The notes beneath the pieces are model-generated. The model worked only from the letters and a program-made list of their open reading frames with translations. It had not been told where the DNA came from and searched no databases. DNA of 64,000 bases from Olsenella_K sp051878835 (GTDB lineage Bacteria > Actinomycetota > Coriobacteriia > Coriobacteriales > Atopobiaceae): contig JBJEKW010000095.1 of assembly GCA_051878835.1 (NCBI GenBank), positions 31,081 through 95,080 of the forward strand, written 5' to 3'. Positions within the stretch are counted from its first letter, which is position 1, and each line of letters opens with the position of its first letter. Below are positions 27,346-35,674 of the stretch, in pieces. Made by a program: the position numbers and the translations under genes.

Positions 27346-29070
27346 CTAGCGCCCGGTCCTGGACGACCCGCCGGCAGAGCCGCGGCGCCGGGTCGGCTGA
27401 GGCCTGGAAGCACCCGTGCGCTTCGTGGGGCGCTGCGTCGCGTGCGAGGACGTCGTGGGGCGCTGGCCGCGCACGACGGGTCGCGTCTGATGCGACCTCT
27501 GGGGCACCACGGGCCTGGATGGCGCAGAATGCCTGGTAGGGGCCGTGCCATGGCGCTGCGAGCGCTGGGTCCTCGACCCGGAAGCAGTGCGCTGGCCTAC
27601 CGATGCGTGTCGGTTCGACGCAGGTCGCTGATTTGAGGCGGGGTGCTGGCTTGTCGGCGTGTTCTGGACGGGAGAACCGGGCCTCGTCTGCTGCCTGGGA
27701 GCTGTGGCCGTTTCGGGCCTGTATTCGGCAGTCGCGCTGCGCATGGAGCCGGCGTAGGACCTAGAAGGTTGCCTTGATGCCGTGCCGCTGGATGTGCGCC
27801 CACCCTTGTGTGCCGACTTTGCTGCCTTCTGCTGAGTTGAGCCGCTGCGACCGAACAGACCAGTGATTCCGGACATGGCGGCACCAAACTTGCCACGCGA
27901 GCCCGTGGGGGCTCCGGCGCTTCTGGAGGAGGAGGCGGCAGCCCTGGAAGCGGTGCGATTCGACGCCTTGCCAGCGGTGCCGGCCGAGGGCCTAACGTTC
28001 GCAGGCCTGTTGTTCGGCTGGCCGTTCGATGGCCTGGCGCCAGAGCCAGCCGCAGGACGGCTGCCGGCAGGACGCCTGTTGGCGGAATGCACGGTCTGGG
28101 CGGAAGCGGCCCTGGCTGCCCCTGCCCTGAGCTCAGCGTCCGCAGGCGCATGAGCGACGCCCTGCGAAGCGCGTACGGGCTGCGGCCTGGAAGTGCCCTG
28201 TGCAACCTGCGCACCCTGGCGAGCAGGTCCCCTTTGCGCAGCTGCGCCGGTCGACGCGACCGTCGGGCGCCCCTGCGTTCCAGAACGACGCCGTAGGCTG
28301 CCCGCCAACGAGATGGGCCCGTTGCTCAGGCTCCCAGGCCTTTGCGCCGTCCGCCCTTCGGCCTGCCTCGTCGTCACAGAGTTCCTGGCGCCGCGCAGCT
28401 TTGCCTCCTGGCGCCTCTTTGCGCGCTCGGCGCGCTGAAGCATCTGCTGGGTCGCGCTCTTTCTGGAGCTGCGATGGGACGCGCCGTCGCTTTCGGGCCG
28501 AAGCTCGTGGCCCTCCTGGTCCAGGGGAACCACAGAGACCTGCCAAACGGGTAGCACGTACATGGCAACGAGTGACAGGATGGCGCACACCAGCTCGCCC
28601 AGGTGGATGCCGTGGTACAAGATGACGCAGCCCAGCAGCATGATGGCTATCAGCAGGGCTCCCAGTGCCACGCCAAACAGGTTCCTGCTTTCATGCCGCG
28701 CGGTCCATGCCAGGCACACAAAGACGACGCCGGCCAGCGCCGCGACGCCAAAGGGCACCATCAACGACCTGGACACGTTCTCAAACGAGAAGGACGTGCT
28801 CAGAAGATACGATTCCAGCAAGCCGATGTTAAAGAAGACGGACCACCATGCGGCGCGACCGCGGTTCTTCACGTGCACGGCAAACAGGACATCCACGAAG
28901 ACCCATGCGGCAAAGCGCGAGAAGATTGCGACGCCCCCCACGACGGCGACGTCGAAGGTGGTGCAGAGCACGCCCAATACCGTGCCCAAGAGGAGCATTG
29001 ATATAGCTTCCGCGATCCGCAAGCTCTCCCCAACCTTGGTCCCGTAGTGTCGTATGCGCACGATGTGCAC
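27346..29070 (-). CDS. Membrane protein with a long disordered cationic tail, function unknown
   Basis: 574 residues in two clear parts. Residues 1-185 have about six hydrophobic segments (ISMLLLGTVLGVLCTTF, VVGGVAIFSRFAAWVFVDVLFAV, LMVPFGVAALAGVVFVCLAW, FGVALGALLIAIMLLGCVILY, LVCAILSLVAMYVLPVWQV). Residues 190-574 are low complexity, rich in Arg, Ser, Ala, Gln, Pro and Gly, and almost free of acidic residues after the first few (QRAERAKRRQEAKLRGARN, later TRPVVRGQRPTTSSHATQRP). The tail is strongly positively charged and probably unfolded. I do not recognise a family. The start is GTG with AGGAAAG upstream. Possible roles are contact with nucleic acid or teichoic polymer at the membrane, but nothing proves this. 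Confidence 0.75.
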   Translation of the reverse strand: MHIVRIRHYGTKVGESLRIAEAISMLLLGTVLGVLCTTFDVAVVGGVAIFSRFAAWVFVDVLFAVHVKNRGRAAWWSVFFNIGLLESYLLSTSFSFENVSRSLMVPFGVAALAGVVFVCLAWTARHESRNLFGVALGALLIAIMLLGCVILYHGIHLGELVCAILSLVAMYVLPVWQVSVVPLDQEGHELRPESDGASHRSSRKSATQQMLQRAERAKRRQEAKLRGARNSVTTRQAEGRTAQRPGSLSNGPISLAGSLRRRSGTQGRPTVASTGAAAQRGPARQGAQVAQGTSRPQPVRASQGVAHAPADAELRAGAARAASAQTVHSANRRPAGSRPAAGSGARPSNGQPNNRPANVRPSAGTAGKASNRTASRAAASSSRSAGAPTGSRGKFGAAMSGITGLFGRSGSTQQKAAKSAHKGGRTSSGTASRQPSRSYAGSMRSATAEYRPETATAPRQQTRPGSPVQNTPTSQHPASNQRPASNRHASVGQRTASGSRTQRSQRHGTAPTRHSAPSRPVVPQRSHQTRPVVRGQRPTTSSHATQRPTKRTGASRPQPTRRRGSAGGSSRTGR

Positions 29071-29152
29071 ATCTATAGCTTTCCTAAGGTATCACATGCG
29101 CCGCCCGTGACCCCACGGCAAGCCGGTCGTTCCATGTGGTCTGCGCACCACC

Positions 29153-29191
29153 AAAGAAGGCGCCCCTCCCAAGGTCGGAAGGGGCGCCTCC
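29153..29191 (-). terminator. gltBD terminator
   Basis: On the minus strand GGCGCCCC / GGGGCGCC with flanking pairs forms a stem followed by TTCTTT, about 25-60 bp after gltD. Confidence 0.85.
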
Positions 29192-29213
29192 AGTACATAA
29201 ATCTATTCGCGCT

Positions 29214-30686
29214 CTACTTCAGCAGCTCCTGCGCCACCTCGGCCGCGCACTGCAGTCCGTCGGACAGCGCGGAGACCACGATGGAAGAGCCGGTGCGGGC
29301 GTCGCCGGCCACGAACACCTGGGCCTTGCCGGTGGCGTCGGGAGTTCGCTGGGCCTTGTGGCCCTGGGCCAGCTGGGGACGCGTGCGGGGACCGTCCTGC
29401 AGCTCGACGCCCAGCGCGTCAAACACGGAGCGCTGCGGGCCCAGGAAGCCCATGGCCAGAAGGACCATCTGGCAGTCGATCGTGCGCTCGGTGTCCTCCA
29501 TGCGCTCGGGCTTGCCGTTGCTCCAGTCCAGCGTGACCACTCGCAGGCCGCGGACGTTGCCGTCCTCGTCGCCCAGGACCTCTAGGGTGTCGGTGGCCCA
29601 GGTGCGCGGGTCCTCGCCCTGCATGGCTATGGCCTCGACCTGGCCGTAGTCGGCCTTCTTTACGTTGGGCCACTCGGGCCACTGGTTCTGCGGGGTGCGC
29701 TTGTCGGGAGGCGCGGGCATGAACTCCAGCTGGTGCACGCTCTTTGCGCCCTGGCGCAGTGCGGTCGCAACGCAGTCCGTGCCGGTGTCGCCGCCGCCGA
29801 TGACGATGACGTCCTTGCCCTTTGCCGAGATGGTGGTGTCGGTGTGGGCCAGAAGCGCCTTCGTCTGCGCGGTCAGGTAGTCCACCGCCAGGTGCACGCC
29901 GTTGAGGTCGGCGCCGGGCACGCGCAGCGTGCGGGCGTCGCCCGCACCTGCTGCGACCACGACGGCGTCGAAGGTGTCCAGCAGCTTCTTTGCGTTGCTC
30001 TTGCGCGTGGCGTCCACGCCGCAGGCGAACTCGATGCCGCTCTGGCGCATGAGCTCGCAGCGACGCTCGACGACGTCCTTCGGAAGCTTCATGTTCGGTA
30101 TGCCGTACATCAGCAGGCCGCCGGGACGATCGTGCTTCTCGATGACCGTGACCTTGAGGCCGCGGCGGGCCAGCTCCCAGGCGCAGCCCAGGCCGGACGG
30201 GCCGGAGCCCACCACGGCGACGCGCGGCGCGCCGGCGGGTGCGGGCTTCAGCGGCTTCACGAGGCCATGCTCCCACTCGTGGTCGGAGATGGCCCTCTCG
30301 TTGTCGCGGATGGTCGTGGGCTCCTCGTGCAGGCCCAGGTTGCAGGAGGCCTCGCACAGGGCGGGGCACACGCGGCCCGTGAACTCGGGGAACGGGTTCG
30401 TGAGGGCCAGCCTCTGGGCGGCGTCATCCCACTGGCCGCGCCACAGCAGGTCGTTCCACTCGGGAATCAGGTTGTGCAGCGGGCACCCGGAGGTGCGTGC
30501 CTTGCCGAACGAGACGCCGGCCTGGCAGAACGCCACGCCGCAGTACATGCAGCGACTGGCCTGCACGCGCTGCTCGCTCTCGCCCAGGGGAATGGCAAAC
30601 TCCTCGAAGTCCTTCACGGTCTTCTTGACCGCACGCTCGAAGTGGGACCTGCGCCCCTCTACTAGATATGCGCCGGGCTTGCCCAT
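29214..30686 (-). CDS. gltD: Glutamate synthase small subunit
   Basis: 490-residue FAD/NADPH subunit feeding electrons to GltB. The N-terminal Fe-S region has CMYCGVAFCQAG near residue 46 and CPALCEASCNLG near 107. FAD-binding VVGSGPSGLGCAWELARRG is near 160 and the NADPH motif VIGGGDTGTDC near 298, followed by AMGFLGPQ near 430. It starts 2 bases after the gltB stop and shares its operon; the terminator follows at 29153-29191. Confidence 0.96.
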   Translation of the reverse strand: MGKPGAYLVEGRRSHFERAVKKTVKDFEEFAIPLGESEQRVQASRCMYCGVAFCQAGVSFGKARTSGCPLHNLIPEWNDLLWRGQWDDAAQRLALTNPFPEFTGRVCPALCEASCNLGLHEEPTTIRDNERAISDHEWEHGLVKPLKPAPAGAPRVAVVGSGPSGLGCAWELARRGLKVTVIEKHDRPGGLLMYGIPNMKLPKDVVERRCELMRQSGIEFACGVDATRKSNAKKLLDTFDAVVVAAGAGDARTLRVPGADLNGVHLAVDYLTAQTKALLAHTDTTISAKGKDVIVIGGGDTGTDCVATALRQGAKSVHQLEFMPAPPDKRTPQNQWPEWPNVKKADYGQVEAIAMQGEDPRTWATDTLEVLGDEDGNVRGLRVVTLDWSNGKPERMEDTERTIDCQMVLLAMGFLGPQRSVFDALGVELQDGPRTRPQLAQGHKAQRTPDATGKAQVFVAGDARTGSSIVVSALSDGLQCAAEVAQELLK

Positions 30687-30688
30687 GG

Positions 30689-33600
30689 CTACATCCCCTT
30701 CCTCATGGTTTCGAAGGCCTTCTCGACAGCCTGCTCGTGGTCGAGGCCGTCATGCTCGGCCTGCTTCGTCAGCTCGAGGGCGCGCTTGTACTCGGTCGGG
30801 ATGACCTTGACGAAGTAGCGCGACAGGTCGCTGAACTGGTAGAGCATCTTTATGCCACGCGGGCTCTTCGTGCGACGCACGTGCTCCTCGATGAGGCTGT
30901 GGATCAGCTGCAGCTCCTCCTCGTCGGGGCGCTCCAGCTGGACCATGTCGTGGTTGCAGCGCGAGTCCAGCGTGCGCGTCTCGTCGTAGACGTAGGCCAC
31001 GCCGCCGCTCATGCCGGCTGCGAAGTTGTAGCCAACCTCGCCCAGGATCAGGGCCACGCCGCCCGTCATGTACTCGCAGCCGTGGTTGCCCACGCCCTCG
31101 CACACGATGGTGGCGCCGGAGTTGCGCACGCCGAAGCGCTGGCCGGCCAGGCCGTTGACGAAGCCCTTGCCGGCGGTGGCGCCGTAGAAGGCCACGTTGC
31201 CGATGGACATGTTCTCGTCGAACTTGTACGTGGCGCCCTTGCCGGGAGCCACCGTAAGGATGCCGCCCGACAGGCCCTTGCCGAAGTAGTCGTTGGCGTC
31301 ACCGCTGATGTTCAGCGTGATGCCTGCAGGCAGGAAGGCGCCGAAGCTCTGGCCGCCGGAACCCTCGCAGTCGATGGTGATGGAACCCTCGGGCAGGCCG
31401 TCCGGGTGCGCCTTCGTGACCACGGAGCCCAGCATGGTGCCCACGCAGCGGTTCACGTTCGCGATGTCGGCGTGGAAATGGATGGGCGTCAGCTTGTGGC
31501 GCGCGTGCTCGGTGTAGGGCACGAACAGCGTGGCGTCCAGCGCTTGGTCCAGGCCGTCCTCGGCTGCCATCTCGGGCAGGTAGTGCGCCACGGAGGCACC
31601 GGGCAGGCTGCGGCCGTACTCGTTGGTGACCTTCGTCAGCAGCGGCTGCAGGTCCAGGGTGTTGGCCTTCCAGTTGCCGGGGACCTCGACTTGGCGCAGG
31701 CACTCCACGTGGCCCACCATCTCCTGGATGGAGCGGAAGCCCAGCTGTGCCATGGTCTCGCGGACCTCGCGGGCGACGTAGGTCATGAAATTGACCACGT
31801 GCTCGGGCTTGCCGGCGAAGTGCGCCCTCAGGCGGCAGTTCTGCGTGGCGATGCCCACGGGGCAGGTGTCCTGCTGGCAGTCGCGCTGCATGAGGCAGCC
31901 CATGCTGATGCAGGCCGCGGTGGCAAATCCGAACTCCTCGGCGCCCAGCAGGCAGGCCACGACGACGTCGCGACCGTCCATAAGCTTGCCGTCGGCCTCC
32001 AGCGCCACGCGGGAGCGCAGGCCGTTGCGCATCAGCGTCTGCTGCGTCTCGGCCAGGCCCAGCTCCAGAGGCAGGCCGGTGTGGTAGATGGAGTCACGCG
32101 GTGCGGCACCGGTGCCGCCGTTGGCGCCGGAGATCGTGATCTTGTTTGCGCCGCCCTTGGCAACGCCGGTGGCGATGGTGCCCACGCCCGCCTCGGAGAC
32201 CAGCTTCACCGAGATGCGAGCGCCGGGATTGGCGTTCTTCAGGTCGAAGATCAGCTCGGCCAGGTCCTCGATGGAGTAGATGTCGTGGTGAGGCGGAGGC
32301 GAGATCAGGCCGACGCCAGGAGTGGAGTTGCGGATCCTGGCGACCCACGGCCACACCTTGCGGCCGGGCAGGTGTCCGCCCTCGCCGGGCTTTGCGCCCT
32401 GCGCCAGCTTGATCTGGATCTCCTTCGCGCTGACCAGGTAGCGGCTCGTGACGCCGAAACGCGCGGAGGCCACCTGCTTGATGGCGGAGTTCTTCGAGTC
32501 GCCGTTCGGCAGCGTGGTCTCGCGCGCCGGGTCCTCGCCGCCCTCGCCGGTGTTGGACTTTGCGCCCAGGCGGTTCATGGCGATGGCCAGGCACTCGTGG
32601 GCCTCCTCGGAGATGGCTCCGTAGCTCATGGCGCCGGTGGTGAAGTGACGCACGATGCTCTCGACGGGCTCGACCTCGTCCAGGGGCACCGGGCCGTTGG
32701 CGCTGGGCACCAGCTCCAGCAGGTCGCGCAGCACGATGGCGCGGCCCTTGGGGTGCAGCGCTCGGCTGTACTCCTGGAACAGCTGGTAGTCGCCCTCGCG
32801 CACGGCGCGCTGCAGCAGGTAGATGACCTGCGGGGTGATGATGTGCTCCTCGCCGCCGACGGGGCGCCACTTCGTGATGCCCGAGCTGGGCAGCTGGTCG
32901 GGGGCGGGGCTGGCCAGCATGGCGGCAGCGGCGTCGTAGCGCTCGTCGCACTCGCGCTGCACGTCGTCCACGCCCATGCCGCCCAGGCGGCTCTGGGTGT
33001 TCGCGAAGTTCTCGTCCACGAACTCCTGCGAGAAGCCCACGATCTCGAAGATCTGCGCGGAGTGGTAGCCCTGCATCGTCGAGATGCCCATCTTGGACAT
33101 GACCGAGACGATGCCCTTGGTGACGGCGGCGTTGTAGTTCTTTATGCCCTCCTCGGCGCTGACGCTGATCTTGCCCTTCTGCGCCAGGTCGCGGATGCAG
33201 TCATGCGCCATGTAGGGGTAGATGGCCGAGGCGGAGTAGCCCACCAGGGCGGCGTAGTCGTGCGGGGTCATGGCGTCGCCGCACTCCACGACCAGGTCGG
33301 CCTTCGTGCGCAGGCCCTGACGCATCAGGTGGTTGTGCACGCGGCCCACGGCCAGAAGCGACGGGATGGAGACCTCGCCCTCGCCGGCGCGGTCGCTGAT
33401 GGCGATGATGCTGGCGCCGTTGCGCACGGCACGCTCGGCCTCGGAGGCCAGCTTTGCCAGGGCGTCGCGCAGGGCGTGCGGGCCGTCCTCGCGGTTGTAC
33501 ACGGCGCGCAGCTTCGCGCAGGAGAAGCCCTGCAGGTTCACGGCGCAGATGCGCTGGAACTCGTCGCCGTTGATGATGGGGCCGTCCAGCTTTATGAGGC

Positions 33601-35305
33601 GGCACGAGCGGCGGTAGTCCTCCAGGAGGTTGCCGTGGTTGCCCAGGTACAGCACCGTGGAGGTGACGAAGGACTCGCGCAGCGCGTCGATGGGCGGGTT
33701 CGTCACCTGGGCGAACAGCTGGTTGAAGTAGTCAAAGAACGAGCGGGGCTTCTTCGACAGGACCGCCAGGGGGATGTCGGCGCCCATGGATGCCAGGGGT
33801 GCTGCGCCCTTCTGGGCCATGGGCTCGATGGCCTCCTCGACGTCGTCGAAGTGGTAGCCGTGGCGCGACAGGCGCACGGGCAGGTCCACCTGGGCGTCGG
33901 GCTCGGGAACGGCCGGCCCCTCGGGGGCGTTCAGGTCGTCCAGGGACAGCGTCTCGGCGTCGATCCAGTCGCGGTAGGGCTTCTCGGAGGCGAACTTGTC
34001 CTTTATCTCGTCGTCCCACAGGATGCGGCCCTGCGAGGGGTCCACGACCAGCATCTGGCCGGGGCCCAGCGAGCCTGCCTGCAGGATGTCCTCGGGCTCG
34101 ATGCCCAGGGCGCCAACCTCGGACGCCAGGACCAGCCTGTCGTCACGGGTGACATAGTAGCGGGCGGGACGCAGGCCGTTGCGGTCCAGGGCGGCGCCGG
34201 TGATGCGGCCGTCCGTGAAGGCGATGGCCGCGGGGCCGTCCCACGACTCCATCAGCATGGACTGGTACTCGTCGTAGGCGCGACGCTTCTGGGACAGCTG
34301 GGGGTTCTTGTCCCACGGCTCGGGCAGCAGCATGGACACCGCGCGCGGCAGCGAGCGGCCGTTCATGACCAGGAACTCCAGCACGTTGTCCAGGGTGGCG
34401 GAGTCGGATCCCGACGAGCGGATGATGGGCATGACGTCCTTCAGCTCGTCACCCATGATGGGCGAGTACAGGTTCGGCTCGCGGGCACGTATCCAGTTGA
34501 CGTTGCCCTTCAGGGTGTTGATCTCGCCGTTGTGGATGATGTAGCGGTTGGGGTGCGCGCGCTCCCACGAGGGGGTGGTGTTGGTGGAGTAGCGCGAGTG
34601 CACCAGTGCCATGGCGGTCTCGGCGGACGCCTCGGCCAGGTCGTGGTAGAAGGTGCGCAGCTGCGTCGCCACCAGCATGCCCTTGTAGACCACGGTGCGG
34701 CAGCTCATGGAGCAGATGTAGAAGATCTTCCCGTTGAGGGCGGACTCCTTCGCGGCGCGCTTCTCGATGATGCGACGGCACACGTACAGCTCGCGCTCGA
34801 AGTCGTCACCGCGCTCCACGCCCTCGGGACGGCCCACGAACGCCTGCAGGATGGTGGGCATGCAGGCACGGGCGGTCTCGCCCAGATCGTGCGGGTCCAC
34901 CGGGACCTCGCGCCAGAACAGCAGGGGGATGCCACGCTGGGCGCAGCCGTCCTCGAACACGCGACGGGCGTCACGCACGCCCTCCGCGTCCTGGGGGAAG
35001 AACAGCATGGCCACGCCGTAGTCCCCCTCGTCGGGCAGCAGGTGGCCCCAACGCTGGGCCTCCTTGCGGTACAGGCGGTGGGGAATCTGGAACAGGATGC
35101 CCGCGCCATCGCCGGTGTTGGGCTCCAGGCCCTTGCCGCCGCGGTGGTCCAGGTTGATGAGCACCGAGAGCGCGTCGTCCAGCATCTGATGCGAGCGCAC
35201 GCCCTTCAGGTTTGCGAGCGCGCCGATGCCGCAGGCGTCATGCTCGAACTCGGGCCGGTACAGCCCCTCGCACGATTCCGTGGTTTTGACTTGGCTTTGC
35301 GCCAT
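30689..35305 (-). CDS. gltB: Glutamate synthase large subunit
   Basis: 1538-residue GOGAT large subunit, converting glutamine and 2-oxoglutarate to two glutamates. From the ATG at 35305 a 24-residue propeptide precedes the N-terminal nucleophile Cys25 (HDACGIGALANLKG). The amidotransferase domain covers about 1-420, the FMN synthase domain about 820-1190 with GEGGEDP and PGEGGHLPGRKVWPWVARIR, a 3Fe-4S cluster MGCLMQRDCQQDTCPVG near 1130, and the GXXGXXXG beta-helix domain at the C terminus. ATG 35305 is preferred to an in-frame start at 35341 because of the GAGGGG before it and the usual propeptide length. Confidence 0.97.
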   Translation of the reverse strand: MAQSQVKTTESCEGLYRPEFEHDACGIGALANLKGVRSHQMLDDALSVLINLDHRGGKGLEPNTGDGAGILFQIPHRLYRKEAQRWGHLLPDEGDYGVAMLFFPQDAEGVRDARRVFEDGCAQRGIPLLFWREVPVDPHDLGETARACMPTILQAFVGRPEGVERGDDFERELYVCRRIIEKRAAKESALNGKIFYICSMSCRTVVYKGMLVATQLRTFYHDLAEASAETAMALVHSRYSTNTTPSWERAHPNRYIIHNGEINTLKGNVNWIRAREPNLYSPIMGDELKDVMPIIRSSGSDSATLDNVLEFLVMNGRSLPRAVSMLLPEPWDKNPQLSQKRRAYDEYQSMLMESWDGPAAIAFTDGRITGAALDRNGLRPARYYVTRDDRLVLASEVGALGIEPEDILQAGSLGPGQMLVVDPSQGRILWDDEIKDKFASEKPYRDWIDAETLSLDDLNAPEGPAVPEPDAQVDLPVRLSRHGYHFDDVEEAIEPMAQKGAAPLASMGADIPLAVLSKKPRSFFDYFNQLFAQVTNPPIDALRESFVTSTVLYLGNHGNLLEDYRRSCRLIKLDGPIINGDEFQRICAVNLQGFSCAKLRAVYNREDGPHALRDALAKLASEAERAVRNGASIIAISDRAGEGEVSIPSLLAVGRVHNHLMRQGLRTKADLVVECGDAMTPHDYAALVGYSASAIYPYMAHDCIRDLAQKGKISVSAEEGIKNYNAAVTKGIVSVMSKMGISTMQGYHSAQIFEIVGFSQEFVDENFANTQSRLGGMGVDDVQRECDERYDAAAAMLASPAPDQLPSSGITKWRPVGGEEHIITPQVIYLLQRAVREGDYQLFQEYSRALHPKGRAIVLRDLLELVPSANGPVPLDEVEPVESIVRHFTTGAMSYGAISEEAHECLAIAMNRLGAKSNTGEGGEDPARETTLPNGDSKNSAIKQVASARFGVTSRYLVSAKEIQIKLAQGAKPGEGGHLPGRKVWPWVARIRNSTPGVGLISPPPHHDIYSIEDLAELIFDLKNANPGARISVKLVSEAGVGTIATGVAKGGANKITISGANGGTGAAPRDSIYHTGLPLELGLAETQQTLMRNGLRSRVALEADGKLMDGRDVVVACLLGAEEFGFATAACISMGCLMQRDCQQDTCPVGIATQNCRLRAHFAGKPEHVVNFMTYVAREVRETMAQLGFRSIQEMVGHVECLRQVEVPGNWKANTLDLQPLLTKVTNEYGRSLPGASVAHYLPEMAAEDGLDQALDATLFVPYTEHARHKLTPIHFHADIANVNRCVGTMLGSVVTKAHPDGLPEGSITIDCEGSGGQSFGAFLPAGITLNISGDANDYFGKGLSGGILTVAPGKGATYKFDENMSIGNVAFYGATAGKGFVNGLAGQRFGVRNSGATIVCEGVGNHGCEYMTGGVALILGEVGYNFAAGMSGGVAYVYDETRTLDSRCNHDMVQLERPDEEELQLIHSLIEEHVRRTKSPRGIKMLYQFSDLSRYFVKVIPTEYKRALELTKQAEHDGLDHEQAVEKAFETMRKGM

Positions 35306-35422
35306 GGTTTCCCCTCTCCGAATATGTCTCCGCTCTGCCAATGAGCACCAGGTAGCAGCCGCGAACCCCCTCGCGGGCAGGCCAGGCGGACAATGGCAGC
35401 AGATCGGCCGATTGGGTGGATG

Positions 35423-35450
35423 ATTATTCTAAGCTCACAAGCGAGATCAA
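35423..35450 (-). promoter_or_regulatory. Candidate gltBD promoter
   Basis: On the minus strand TTGATC and AATAAT are spaced 16 bp, placing transcription start about 110 bp before the gltB ATG. Confidence 0.6.
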
Positions 35451-35603
35451 AAAGTCGGCCGTTCTGCGATTGTTCGGAACTCGAAAGTTCCCGGTCACTT
35501 CCGGAACACATGCAAGAATTGCATACGAATCCCGATGGAAATATTTAAGAAATTTATTCGAAATACGCGCTGGTAGTTCGCGTGCATTCTGCGCCTGAAC
35601 ATG

Positions 35604-35640
35604 CCAGAGGGCCCCGGCCTTTTGTTCCGGGACCCTCTGG
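35604..35640 (-). terminator. Putative ligA terminator
   Basis: CCAGAGGG-T-CCCGG and its complement CCGGGGCCCTCTGG form a long stem 35-71 bp after the ligA stop. The tail is CATGTTC rather than a T run, so termination strength is uncertain. Confidence 0.65.
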
Positions 35641-35674
35641 CTGCCTTCACAGAAGCTACACGTGACCTGCGTGC

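Larger units (their letters stand above)
35306..35674. other. gltB leader/promoter region
   Basis: 369 bp between gltB and ligA. It contains the gltB promoter (35423-35450), a perfect inverted repeat GGAACT-CGAA-AGTTCC at 35476-35491, an unusually AT-rich stretch at about 35510-35570 (AAATATTTAAGAAATTTATT), and the ligA terminator. No gene seen. Confidence 0.6.

Noticed and set aside
30668..35344. Very long open frame on the plus strand opposite gltB
   Set aside because: It mirrors gltB codon for codon in high-GC DNA, has His/Val/Gln-rich nonsense composition and no ribosome site; gltB is unmistakable.
35476..35491. LexA box before gltB
   Set aside because: The palindrome GGAACTCGAAAGTTCC has a six-base, not four-base, spacer between GAAC and GTTC, and gltB is not an SOS gene.
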